Shown here in pieces: positions 9,925-18,562 of a stretch of DNA of 64,000 bases. The translations under genes were made by a program, and so were the position numbers. The first letter of the stretch is position 1. Each line of letters starts with the position of its first letter. The DNA lies in assembly GCA_963805295.1 (NCBI GenBank), contig CAWDTW010000088.1, positions 1 to 64,000 on the forward strand, in the 5' to 3' direction. The notes under the pieces were generated by a model that made no database searches, was not told the DNA's origin, and saw only the letters and a program-made list of their open reading frames with translations. The stretch comes from Roseiarcus sp963805295. GTDB taxonomy: Bacteria; Pseudomonadota; Alphaproteobacteria; Rhizobiales; Beijerinckiaceae.

Positions 9925-10988
9925 TAGAGCGGAATCCGATCATCCTGTATCGTGCTCATAACCACAGGATTTGAAGTAATTTGTACATTGCGAGGGCTTG
10001 AAGATTTCGGCGCAGGTTTCGAGGGCGCGCATGAGGCCCGCGACGGTCCGTTCGGCGATTTTGCGCAGGAAGGCTTTGAGCTTGGAGAAGGCTTTTTCGA
10101 TGGGGTTCATATCAGGACTGTAGGCTGGGAGATATCGCAACTCCGCGCCCGCCGCCTTGATGAGTTGCTCGACCCGCGGCCCCTTGTGAGCCGGGAGATT
10201 GTCCATGACGACGACCTCGCCGGGCGAGAGCGTGGGGACGAGGCATGTCTCCAGCCAATCCTCGAACCGGGCGGCGTTGATCGGTCCGTCGAAAGTCTTT
10301 GCCGCTGTCAGGCCGCGAAGGCGAAGGCCGGCGACCAAAGTCACCGTTTTGTAGTGACTGTGCGGGATGGCCGCCCGCAAGCGGCGCCCGCGCCGGCAAC
10401 GTCCGCTTTTGCGCGCGAGATTGGTGGAGGCTCCGGTCTCGTCAATGAAAACGAGTTTCGTCGGATCGAGATCGAGTTGCCCCGCGAACCATTCCCGGCG
10501 TCGACTTTGCACGTCCGCGCGTTGTTGCTCCTCGGCATGCGCCGTTTTTTTTAAAGGTGATCGCGTGACGGTCGAAGAAGCGCCACAGCACGGAGACCGC
10601 AAAGCGCTCGCCGCAATTGGCGATCAGCCGCTCCTGGATCTCGAGCAGCGTCTTGTCCGGGCTGCGCCGGATCAGGCCCAACAGATAGTCGTGATGCGCC
10701 TCGATCCGGCCGGAGCGTCGGTCGCCGCCACAAGGCGCCGGCGAAATTTCGCCCGTGGTCTTGAACCGCTTCACCCAGCGCACTGCGCTCGCTATGCTCA
10801 CTTTGAAATGCGCGGCCGCCTGATTGCGCGACAACCCGCCCAAGACCACCGCCTCAACCACGCGCTCGCGAAGATCGTTGGAAAGACCCATCCCCGCCGC
10901 CCCCATTCTCGCAGCGTGAATGAGGAAGCAGAAATTAACCGATTCGGCGAATCCCCCAACCGATTCAATCCGTTCGGATACCGCTCTA
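9925..10988 (-). mobile_element. IS630-family insertion sequence, TA target duplication
   Basis: The element is bounded by TA dinucleotides at 9925-9926 and 10987-10988, the target duplication typical of IS630. Imperfect terminal inverted repeats follow: the left end reads GAGCGGAATCCGA and the right end, reverse-complemented, GAGCGGTATCCGA. It carries one transposase gene in two frames and lies inside the HD/cNMP gene. Boundaries are read directly from the sequence. Confidence 0.9.
9940..10906 (-). CDS. IS630-family transposase, two overlapping frames
   Basis: The first frame (from 10906, more likely from MGLSNDLRERVVEAVVLGGL at 10891) holds the helix-turn-helix half: LSRNQAAAHFKVSIASAVRW. 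The second frame (to 9940) holds the DDE half: LVFIDETGASTNLARKSGRC, VVMDNLPAHKGPRVEQLIKA and YSPDMNPIEKAFSKLKAF, giving the D, D and E residues. The switch falls at a run of eight A residues on the coding strand (10545-10552). Joining the frames gives ITFKK-TAHAEEQQRADV, the expected continuous protein. IS630 transposases are often made by frameshifting at such runs, so this may be programmed and not damage. Confidence 0.88.
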
Positions 10989-11678
10989 ACTGCTGACCAT
11001 GTTGGCTTCGCCAGCGCTGAGAGGGTGGTCTCCCTCGATCATGTACAACTTCGAGGTGTACGCCGAGCGTAGCGCATAAATGGATGAGGCGGTGGACTCG
11101 CTGACGAACACCTCGTAGCCGGCCGACGTCTTGAGAGTAGTGCCCCGCTGCCGCAGCGCGTCCGCAGAGCGCAGGCAGCGGAGAGTGTCGATGACGTCCT
11201 CCACCAAATCCCGCAGAGCCGGTTCGCCGGACGTCAGCCAAACAAAGGAGTCGCGCTCGAAATCCTTATACCAGCGCTCCACCTCGGGATTGCCCCTTTC
11301 GACGGCCGGTCGGGCCTCGAGACGCGCCAGGGTCTCACGGTGGCCGGCCGCCGCCTGCTCCAAAGGCGCGACCTCCTGACTGCTTGAGGTCGATGACCGG
11401 GCCGCAGACAGCTTTCGCTCCGCCGCGGCAAGCTTCTGTTGCAGATACAAATAGTTGAGGTCTGTTGCAACGCTGCGCTGCAGGACTTGCCGCAACCGCG
11501 CTGGGTCGTTCAGCGTGTCGATCGGCACCTTGGTTTTGCTGTGCCCGACTGACATCGCCAGCAGCTCGCGCAGGAGCAACCGCGACGGCGCCGCCACCAG
11601 CCCGCGAGCCGCCAAGCTCAGCGCTCGCCACGGAACGTTGCCGCTGTTTTCTTCGTAGACGGCGTCTACTAGCCCGCA
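10989..11678 (-). pseudogene. Middle part of the HD/cNMP-binding protein
   Basis: Reading from the outer IS junction at 11678, the frame gives CGLVDAVYEENSGNVPWRAL and continues through KTKVPIDTLNDPARLRQVLQ to LRDLVEDVIDTLRCLRSADA and KTSAGYEVFVSESTASSIYA. It ends at a TAG made at the IS630 insertion point. A short helical stretch with heptads (LYLQQKLAAAERKLSAAR) lies centrally. It continues the HD-domain fragment at 14952-15342 and leads into the fragment at 9108-9924. Confidence 0.7.
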
Positions 11679-11844
11679 TTATGCAGCGCCGTGACGTTTT
11701 CGGCGGCGCGTTCTGGTGATTTTTCGGAACCGCGCTTGCTCGCGGACGCGCGGCATTGTCTCCGGCTTTGGGCCTGAAACGGGTGGAGGGGTTTGCGGGT
11801 TGAAGGGATGGGTTTGACGTTCGGGGACGTTCACGCCCCGTGTT

Positions 11845-12567
11845 TCAAGTGACGAGGCGCGGGATGCGCTGGAGGGCGAAACGCAGGATTTCCTGGCCGG
11901 GGCATGACGTCGGCAGATGGACGCGGATCATGGTTTTCATCTCGACGACGCGGGCGGCGATCTTGACGAGGCGCAGGCGCAACGTGTCGAATTGGGCAAC
12001 GCGCCACATCGAACGCCTGGGCATCGATGCGCGCAGCCCCCACATCAGCCAGTAGGCGCCGGCGTGCAGGAAAAGCCGAAACTGATTGGCGGTCGCCTTG
12101 GTGCATGAGGTGCGATCCGACGCCAGATGCGTCTTCCAGGATTTGATGTGGTTTTCGGCCTGGCCGCGCCGGCAATAGACGTCTTCGCAGAGCACGCGAG
12201 CGTTGCGCTTGTTCAGATTGGTGACGACGAAGCGCGTGTCTGATCCTTCCGCGCCCGCTTCGACCCGGGCGATGATCCGCTCGACCCGGCTCCAGCTTTG
12301 CGCGCCGTCGAAGAACTCTTTGAAACGACGAAGCTTGCCGTCTCTGGGCGCGGCTTCGAACCGTGCCTTTACACTGGCTTCGAGACTTTCGACATGCCGG
12401 CGCAACGTCGTAGTCGGCGCGACGCCGAAGATGTAATCGAGGCCGCTCGCCCGACACCAGTCGAGAACCTCGGGGCCGCAGTAGTGGCTGTCGGCGCGCA
12501 GCAGGATCTCAGTGTTGGGCCAATGGGCTCGGATCGCGCGCAACAGCCGGCGGAGGAAGGGTTTGAT
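11845..12567 (-). pseudogene. IS1380 transposase, C-terminal part
   Basis: The fragment begins IKPFLRRLLRAIRAHWPNTE and includes the catalytic-core stretch ILLRADSHYCGPEVLDWCRA, then CRRGQAENHIKSWKTHLASD (the glutamate region of DDE_Tnp_1_4) and a conserved C-terminus. It continues exactly from the N-terminal fragment, which stops at GKEI before the inner IS. The transposase is inactive as it stands. Confidence 0.8.
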
Positions 12568-14241
12568 CCTAAATTCGGCGGTTGAGGCGTTTTCCGGGGG
12601 CTGAGAATCATTCATTTTCATATGCATGGGACAGGATTTCGCGCGCTTTGGGGCTCACCCGTCGGGTGAACAATCTCCGGTTGAACCCGACGCGTCGGGC
12701 GTGGGCGTCGTGGTCGACAGTTTCGCCGGTTCAATTCGGGTCGAGTTTGATCATGAAGCGGCGTTTACGCCGCTCGGGCAATTGCCGTTCTTCATCGATT
12801 TTCTGAAGACCGCGGGGTTGTTCGAGGCGTTGGTGGCGGATTGCCCGCTGCGTTACACCAGTCCGAACGCGCCCAAGAAGCGCGACGTGCTGGGGACGGC
12901 GATGTTGTCGATGTTGGCCGGGCACAAGCGCTACGCGCATATCGCGGCGCTGCGGAGCGACCGCGTGTTGCCCGAGCTTCTCGACATGAGCAAGATCGTC
13001 AGCGAGGACGCGGTTCGGCGGGCGTTCGCGGCGATCGAGGAAGAAGCGGGCGCGAACTGGCTACGAGGTCATCTCGACCATTGCGTGGAGCCGCTTTTGA
13101 GCGAGCCGTGGATACTCGACGTCGATACGACGGTGAAGCCGCTCTACGGCCATCAGGAAGGAGCGGTGGTCGGCTACAATCCCAAGAAGCCTGGGCGGCC
13201 CAGCCACTGCTATCACACCTATTCGATGGCGGGGACGCGATTGGTTCTCGAGGTGGATGTGAGCGCGGGCGACGAGCACACTTCCAATCACAGCGCGCCT
13301 GGCCTTTGGGCGCTCTTGGACCGAACGCCGCGCGATTGTTGGCCTTCTCTTTTGCGCGGCGACAAGGGCTTCGGCAATGAGGGGATCATGGGCGAAGCCG
13401 AGCGGCGCGCTTTGCCGTATTTGTTCAAGCTACGGCTGACCGCCAACGTCAAACGCGCGATCGAGCGTCTTTCGGGGCAGAGTGATTGGGTCGATTCGGG
13501 CCAAGGTTGGCAAGCCAAGGGGACCGAGATTCGATTGCAAGGCTGGAGCCGACAACGGCGCGTCGTCGTATTGCGGCGGCGCGTGAGAGGCGCGCTGGCG
13601 ACGCCCGCGATGGACGAGGATGGACCGCCTCGGCTCGCCTTCCTCGACATCGGTGCGAGCGAGGAGATGTGGGAATATCAGGTTCTCGCGACCACGCTCG
13701 CCGAGGCCCTGGAAAGCTTTGGCCAGCTCTATCGCGACCGCGGCGATGGAGAGAATGTCTTCGACGAGTTGAAGAACCAATGGGGCTGGGGCGGCTTCGT
13801 CACGCATGACCTGGCGCGCTGTCGTCTGGCGGCCCGCCTCGTGGCGTTGTTTTATGATTGGTGGAACATCTTCACGCGCTTGGCCGAGCCGGATCGTCAC
13901 CGAGAAGCGATCACGAGCCGGCCATTGTTGTTGCACGCCATCGCCGAACGGGTGCGCCATGCGCGACAAACGACGATCAAGATCACCAGCACGCACGCCA
14001 AGTCCGTTCCCGCTGCAAAGGCGCTTCGAGCGGTAGCCCTATTCCTGAGGCGGTTGGTCACAAATGCGGAGCAGTTGACGCCCTGGCAGCGTTGGCGCGA
14101 AATCCTCTCCCGCGCCTTTCAAGCCTTCCTCAAAGGCCGCGCCCTGCGCGCGCCGCCGCGCTTATGTCCATCTTGACGCAACCGCAGATTGAACCCCCCC
14201 CGCTTCACGAACGACGATCAGAGCCAACTGCCGAATTTAGG
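12568..14241 (+). mobile_element. Inner insertion sequence nested in the IS1380-type element
   Basis: The element has perfect 12-bp outer inverted repeats, CCTAAATTCGGC at 12568-12579 and its complement at 14230-14241, with further partial matching inside. A 5-bp target duplication TTGAT flanks it (12563-12567 and 14242-14246). The length is 1674 bp. Removing it rejoins the outer transposase as RPSGKEI-KPFLRR. This is a textbook young insertion. Confidence 0.92.
12626..14176 (+). CDS. IS4/IS1380-like DDE transposase
   Basis: This intact 516-residue transposase includes LGQLPFFIDFLKTAGLFEAL, the first catalytic aspartate region EPWILDVDTTVKPLYGHQEG, the second in LLRGDKGFGNEGIMGEAE, and the glutamate region GDGENVFDELKNQWGWGGF. 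Family placement between IS4 and IS1380 is not resolved by eye. Being intact with clean inverted repeats, the element may still be able to move. Confidence 0.85.
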   Translation: MGQDFARFGAHPSGEQSPVEPDASGVGVVVDSFAGSIRVEFDHEAAFTPLGQLPFFIDFLKTAGLFEALVADCPLRYTSPNAPKKRDVLGTAMLSMLAGHKRYAHIAALRSDRVLPELLDMSKIVSEDAVRRAFAAIEEEAGANWLRGHLDHCVEPLLSEPWILDVDTTVKPLYGHQEGAVVGYNPKKPGRPSHCYHTYSMAGTRLVLEVDVSAGDEHTSNHSAPGLWALLDRTPRDCWPSLLRGDKGFGNEGIMGEAERRALPYLFKLRLTANVKRAIERLSGQSDWVDSGQGWQAKGTEIRLQGWSRQRRVVVLRRRVRGALATPAMDEDGPPRLAFLDIGASEEMWEYQVLATTLAEALESFGQLYRDRGDGENVFDELKNQWGWGGFVTHDLARCRLAARLVALFYDWWNIFTRLAEPDRHREAITSRPLLLHAIAERVRHARQTTIKITSTHAKSVPAAKALRAVALFLRRLVTNAEQLTPWQRWREILSRAFQAFLKGRALRAPPRLCPS

Positions 14242-14864
14242 TTGATCTCCTTGCCGCTCGGCCGCTTGGCGGGACGAAGCACGGCAGTGACGAAGCGGCC
14301 CTCGCCGTCGAACACGACGATGGGCTGAAAGCCGTATTCGTCGTAATGCGCGTTGAACAACCGCAACTGCTGCCCGCCATGGACCGCGTCGAACGTGTCG
14401 TCGATGTCGAGGGTGATCCGTTTGGGAACCTTGTGAAAGGACTCGCAATAGAGATCGACCATCGCGCGACCCATCCGCAACAGGGCGCGAACCTCCGGCA
14501 GATTTTCCAACCGCGAGATCGTCGACTGCGAGCACAGTTCGCGATCCGACGGCGTCAGATCGAGCGCCATCTTGAACATCGGATCGCTCCGCAGGCAATT
14601 GGCGTCGTTGCCGTCCTCATAGCCCGCCGCGATCATCAGCAGCCGAAAGCGGATGATGTCGGCAAGGCTGTGGGTGATCTGATCGGGCGCGCGCCGGTCC
14701 ACCATGCAGGCGGCGAGCCGATCGGCGACGCGAAGGCGCTGGTCGACCTCGCGCAACGCCAGAACGCCGCCATCCGACGACAGCAAGCCGCCGTCAAACT
14801 TGACCTCGACGCGCTTGCCCGAAACAGGTGACAACCCAGGCAACGGCAACATAGGATCGTTCAT
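14242..14864 (-). pseudogene. IS1380 transposase, N-terminal part
   Basis: The start at 14864 gives MNDPMLPLPGLSPVSGKRVE, then VKFDGGLLSSDGGVLALREV, HSLADIIRFRLLMIAAGYED, SQSTISRLENLPEVRALLRM and the catalytic ITLDIDDTFDAVHGGQQLRL. These are characteristic of the IS1380 family. The homology ends at GKEI, where the inner element begins. The C-terminal half lies at 11845-12567. Confidence 0.85.
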
Positions 14865-14951
14865 GGCGGGTGCGGCCTCGCTGAAATCGCGCGAATCGGC
14901 TTAGACAACCAAATTATACACGAAATCAGCTATTTACGCCACACCCGCCAA

Positions 14952-15342
14952 CCCGCAATGCATAATCCGGGCTAGGTCGTCAAAGTCCCGGCGGAAGACC
15001 GCCTGGGTGGCGAACTCGGGATGCATAGCCCTGCCAAACGCCGAGAAGTCGCGCATGCCGATGTCGTGCAGGTAGGCGAGCAGCACGCCGTAGCCGCGTA
15101 GGAAATCCAGTCGGACGGTTGGCCGAACCGGAATAAGGACGCCGTGAATGGTGTCGATCACATGGACAATCTGCTTGACCACATCACGAATATGGGCAAT
15201 GCCGTGGTCCGGATAAAATGCGACATGAACTCATCGGGTCGCGGAGGAACTCCGCGTTGAAGGCCACGCTCTCTAAAGCGCCCTGAGCGGAAATTTGGCC
15301 GTAATGTTCCGCCTCGATACGCGAACGGAACAGCTCGGCCAT
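14952..15342 (-). pseudogene. N-terminal HD domain of the HD/cNMP-binding protein
   Basis: From an ATG at 15342 the frame reads MAELFRSRIEAEHYGQISAQ, shifts near 15222, and continues FYPDHGIAHIRDVVKQIVHV, then LRGYGVLLAYLHDIGMRDFS. The H...HD pattern (YPDHGIAHI, LHDIGM) is that of metal-dependent HD phosphohydrolases. It stops being homologous after DDLARIMHCG, at the outer IS junction; the continuation is at 10989-11678. The true start may lie further upstream, to about 15500, in another frame. Reassembled, the gene would encode about 650-680 residues. Confidence 0.65.
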
Positions 15343-15867
15343 TGTGGGAATCGGGCGACGTCTGTCCGGATGGTCTGTCGTGAGCGCGTCTCCGCGACGG
15401 GCAACCGCCCTTGTCGAAGGACTTCCCCCAAGTCAGGAGCAATTCTGATGAAAATAAACCGACATTCTGATCACGAATAAAAAGGCAAGCATCTTCACTC
15501 AGTTTCCGCAATATTATCGGCTTTTTTCAGCAGAATCTCTTCTCAGAATTACGGCCAACAACCCGCCAAGTCAACTTCCTCGCCTTCGGGAGGCGCGGTA
15601 GGAGTGTGTGTCGTGGTCAGCCTTCTGGCCAGCGATGGCGGTCAAAAACCATGCAAATGAGTTTTATAAGCCGATTGAAATTCTCAATTTGGACAGAAAA
15701 ACTGCAACTATAAGGTTGTGTTGCCTACGTCACAGACGACGTAAAAAATGAACGCAAGACAAAACGAGGTCAAAAACCCTTGAGGGATAAAAACGCTGGC
15801 GCGGGGGCGGCTTTTTCTAATTTCTGCTTTGCGGTCACCTTGCGCCCACCCGCCTTGGCTGTTGGCG
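15343..15867. other. Non-coding stretch, AT-richer than its surroundings
   Basis: I see no convincing gene here. The first 150 bases may contain the damaged N-terminus of the HD gene. The rest is lower in GC than its neighbours and contains T-rich and A-rich runs near 15480-15760. It is probably intergenic or the remnant of an older insertion. Confidence 0.4.
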
Positions 15868-16368
15868 ATGCTAACCCAACTCAATGGGCCCGGCGGGCTA
15901 TACAACCTGGGCAACGTACTCGGATTCAGCGCCGGGCTGCTAATAGCCTTTGTCGGCGCGTACGAGTCGGCGAACAGCGTCGAGAACATACTCTCGATCG
16001 GCATGCGATATGTGGCGGGAAGTCCGGCCGCGGTTGCGCTCTCAATAGCGACAGTGATCTTCTTTTTGAGTGGGGAGGTCTACCATCGAGCGTGGTCGAA
16101 CGGCTATCCGCCCGATGCGAAATTGACGAAGCTCGGAGATCTTTCCTCAGGCTTCGGAGCGATCGGGCTTCGCGCGGGCCTGTATCTGCTCGGCAACCCT
16201 CTCCTTGCAGCGACTTCAGGGCTGCCGCTTGCGGCTGGATGGGTCGCCCAGACGCGCGCCGGCGTGGCCGGCCATCGCCGCGACAATCGGCGCCAAGACC
16301 GCTTTTCCCGATCAGCAAACACGTCCCATGAAGGACCACGTGGGGGTGACGAAGGTTGCAGATTTTGA
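15868..16368 (+). CDS. Hypothetical membrane protein
   Basis: From the ATG at 15868 the protein reads MLTQLNGPGGLYNLGNVLGF, followed by hydrophobic segments (SAGLLIAFVGAYES; AVALSIATVIFFLSGEVYH; GFGAIGLRAGLYLLGNPLLA). After LPLAAGWVAQ the sequence becomes Arg-rich and unlike a membrane protein, so the C-terminus is probably shifted. The stop codon lies in the 8-bp target duplication of the adjoining MITE. I do not recognise the family. Confidence 0.5.
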   Translation: MLTQLNGPGGLYNLGNVLGFSAGLLIAFVGAYESANSVENILSIGMRYVAGSPAAVALSIATVIFFLSGEVYHRAWSNGYPPDAKLTKLGDLSSGFGAIGLRAGLYLLGNPLLAATSGLPLAAGWVAQTRAGVAGHRRDNRRQDRFSRSANTSHEGPRGGDEGCRF

Positions 16369-16513
16369 GTAACCGGGGCAAATTCCCGGGCACGCAACTG
16401 CACAAAGCAAAATGCTGCAGTTGCGAGATTGAATCTTATCAAGCGCTTGCGCGAGCGCCGGCCTTCTGAATTTTTTCCTCCCGCGCTCCTGCCCGGGAAT
16501 TTGCCCCGGTTAC
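16369..16513. mobile_element. 145-bp MITE derived from an IS66-type element
   Basis: The element starts with GTAACCGGGGCAAATTCCCG and ends with its complement; the 23-24 bp inverted repeats match those of the IS66 element at 20337-22066. It has no coding capacity. An 8-bp flank GATTTTGA (16361-16368) is matched by GATTTTGG (16514-16521), consistent with the 8-bp target duplications of IS66. It lies about 165 bp upstream of purE. Confidence 0.88.
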
Positions 16514-16678
16514 GATTTTGGTGCCTAAGCCTTTGAAATCGCCTGCGCGCGACCAGTTCTGCGCGGGCGGTCGCTGGGGCCTCGAAACCGCGCCCCTCGC
16601 CCGAGCTTGCGCCCTCAGGCCCGTTCCTTTAATCGCTGCCTCTATGGATTTCGTCGATTCGCGCGTCGGCGGGCGCCT

Positions 16679-17182
16679 GTGAGCGGCGCGTCGAAGCCCG
16701 TCGCAATCATCATGGGCAGCCAGTCGGACTGGGCGGTGATGCGCCGCGCGGCCGAAACGCTCGAGGCGCTCGACGTCGGCTATGACGCCCGGCTCGTCTC
16801 CGCCCATCGCACGCCCGACCGGCTCGTCGCCTTCGCCAAGGGGGCGAAGAAAGACGGGTTCAAGGTCGTCATCGCCGGCGCGGGCGGCGCGGCGCATCTC
16901 CCCGGCATGACGGCAGCCTTCACCACCCTGCCGGTGTTCGGGGTGCCGGTCCCCTCTAAGGCGCTCTCGGGCCAGGACAGCCTGTTGTCGATCGTGCAGA
17001 TGCCGGCGGGCGTCCCGGTCGGCACCTTGGCGATCGGGGAAGCCGGCGCGGTCAACGCGGCGCTGCTCGCCTGCTCGGTGCTTGCGCTCTCGGACGAGGC
17101 GCTCGCGGCGCGGCTCGAGGCCTGGCGCGCCGAGCGCGCGGCCTCCGTCGCCGAGCGTCCCGCCGACGAGGAGGCGCGATGA
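16679..17182 (+). CDS. purE: N5-carboxyaminoimidazole ribonucleotide mutase
   Basis: PurE interconverts N5-CAIR and CAIR in purine synthesis. The GTG at 16679 gives MSGASKPVAIIMGSQSDWAV. The active-site stretches ARLVSAHRTPDRL and VVIAGAGGAAHLPGMTAAFT are present, as are LSGQDSLLSIVQMPAGVPVG and AVNAALLACSVLAL. Length of 167 residues is normal. An upstream in-frame extension to 16607 was rejected because it is Arg-rich and lies in non-conserved sequence. The stop overlaps the purK start by four bases, so the two are translationally coupled. Confidence 0.95.
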   Translation: MSGASKPVAIIMGSQSDWAVMRRAAETLEALDVGYDARLVSAHRTPDRLVAFAKGAKKDGFKVVIAGAGGAAHLPGMTAAFTTLPVFGVPVPSKALSGQDSLLSIVQMPAGVPVGTLAIGEAGAVNAALLACSVLALSDEALAARLEAWRAERAASVAERPADEEAR

Positions 17183-18273
17183 TCCTGAGCCCCGGGGCGA
17201 CGATCGGCATTCTCGGCGCAGGCCAGCTCGGCCGCATGCTCGCGATCGCCGCGCTGAAGGTCGGCCTGCGCACCCACATCTTCGCACAAGAGGCGGAGGC
17301 CCCCGCCTACGACGCCGCGGCCGCGCGCACCGTCGCCCGCTTCGACGACGAGGCGGCGCTCGCCGGCTTCGCCGAAGCCGTCGAGATCGTCACCTACGAA
17401 TTCGAGAACGTGCCGATCGCCACCGTCGAGTTCCTGGCGGAGCGCCTGCCGGTCCGGCCGGGGGCGCGGGCGCTCGCTCTGACGCAGGACCGCCTCGTCG
17501 AAAAGACGTTCTTGCGCGACCTCGGCCTCAAAACCGCGCCCTTCGTCGGGGTCGAGGACGCGGGCGCGCTTGCGCGCGCGGTCGCCGAGCTCGGCCGCCC
17601 GGCGATCCTGAAGACGCGACGGTTCGGCTACGACGGCAAGGGCCAGTCGCTCATCCGCGAAGGCTCCAACGTCGCCGCGGTCCACCGCACGCTCGGCTCC
17701 GCGCCGATGATTCTGGAGGGGTTCGTCGCCTTCGAGCGCGAGGTTTCGGTCGTGGCCGCCCGCAGCCTGGAAGGCGAAATCGCCGCATACGACCTCAGCG
17801 AGAACGAGCACGACCGGCATATTCTGGCGAGGACACGTGCGCCCGCGCGCGTCGGCGTCGAGACGGCGCTCGAGGCCAAACGCATCGCGACCGCCGTCCT
17901 CGAGGCGCTCGACTATGTCGGGGTGCTGGCGGTCGAACTGTTCGTGACCCGCGACCGCCAGGGCCGCGAGGGGCTCGTCGTCAACGAGATCGCGCCGCGC
18001 GTCCATAATTCCGGCCACTGGACGCTCGACGGCGCGCAGACCTCGCAGTTCGAGCAGCATGTCCGCGCGATCGCCGGCTGGCCGCTCGGCGCGCCGACGC
18101 GGCGCGGCCGAGTGGAAATGCACAACCTCATCGGCGAGGACGCCGAGGAATGGCGCGACATCCTCGCCCAGCCCGACCTCCGCCTGCATCTGTACGGCAA
18201 GCTGGAAATCCGCCCGGACCGCAAGATGGGCCACGTGACGCGCGTCTTTCCGGAGACCCCAGGCGAAGCGTGA
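17179..18273 (+). CDS. purK: 5-(carboxyamino)imidazole ribonucleotide synthase
   Basis: PurK is an ATP-grasp enzyme that carboxylates AIR with bicarbonate to N5-CAIR. The N-terminus ILGAGQLGRMLAIAALKVGL is the family signature. The ATP-grasp region includes PAILKTRRFGYDGKGQSLIR and ILEGFVAFEREVSVVAARS; the C-terminus shows VNEIAPRVHNSGHWTLDGAQ and TSQFEQHVRAIAGWPLG. At 364 residues it is full length. It forms an ATGA-overlapping operon with purE. Confidence 0.95.
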   Translation: MILSPGATIGILGAGQLGRMLAIAALKVGLRTHIFAQEAEAPAYDAAAARTVARFDDEAALAGFAEAVEIVTYEFENVPIATVEFLAERLPVRPGARALALTQDRLVEKTFLRDLGLKTAPFVGVEDAGALARAVAELGRPAILKTRRFGYDGKGQSLIREGSNVAAVHRTLGSAPMILEGFVAFEREVSVVAARSLEGEIAAYDLSENEHDRHILARTRAPARVGVETALEAKRIATAVLEALDYVGVLAVELFVTRDRQGREGLVVNEIAPRVHNSGHWTLDGAQTSQFEQHVRAIAGWPLGAPTRRGRVEMHNLIGEDAEEWRDILAQPDLRLHLYGKLEIRPDRKMGHVTRVFPETPGEA

Positions 18274-18373
18274 GTTTGACGCGCGCGCCAAGCCGCCGCG
18301 CCTTGACAGGCTTGCATGCCGGTCATTATACCGCCGCTTCGCCTTTGAGCCGCGTGGCTTCAGCGGTCGATGC

Positions 18374-18450
18374 GGCGGGATAGCTCAGCCGGTTAGAGCG
18401 GCGGAATCATAATCCGTAGGTCGGGGGTTCGATTCCCTCTCCCGCTACCA
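18374..18450 (+). tRNA. tRNA-Met (CAU), elongator type
   Basis: A complete 77-nt cloverleaf: acceptor GGCGGGA pairs with TCCCGCT before the encoded CCA end; the D arm is GCTC...GAGC; the anticodon loop reads ATCATAA with CAT anticodon on a GCGGA/TCCGT stem; the T arm includes GGTTCGATTCC. The first acceptor pair is G-U, as in elongator tRNA-Met genes of related bacteria. Initiator features (C1-A72 mismatch, three G-C pairs in the anticodon stem) are absent. A tRNA-Ile with lysidine modification would also carry CAT, but the body sequence fits Met better. Confidence 0.9.
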
Positions 18451-18562
18451 CTTTCGGACGCGCCGGACCCTTCGTCCGCGGCTATTTCCGCGCTTGCGCC
18501 GCGCTCTCCTCCGGCTTAGCGAAAGAGCGTTGATCCTCGCGTTGTCCGGAGGGCGGGCAGTC

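Larger units (their letters stand above)
11679..14951 (-). mobile_element. IS1380-type element, interrupted by a second IS
   Basis: The 6-bp sequence CCCGCA occurs on both sides (11673-11678 and 14952-14957) and joining the flanks restores the host reading frame, so these are the insertion borders. The transposase is split into an N-terminal part (14242-14864) and a C-terminal part (11845-12567) by an inner element at 12568-14241. Terminal inverted repeats are weak by eye (TTATGCAGCGCCGTG and TTGGCGGGTGTGGCG), so the outermost bases are approximate. Confidence 0.75.

Noticed and set aside
16607..16678. N-terminal extension of purE
   Set aside because: The added residues are Arg-rich and not conserved; the GTG at 16679 gives the normal length.
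18374..18450. Initiator tRNA or tRNA-Ile2 reading of the CAU tRNA
   Set aside because: The anticodon stem lacks the three G-C pairs of the initiator, and the body matches elongator Met better than Ile2.
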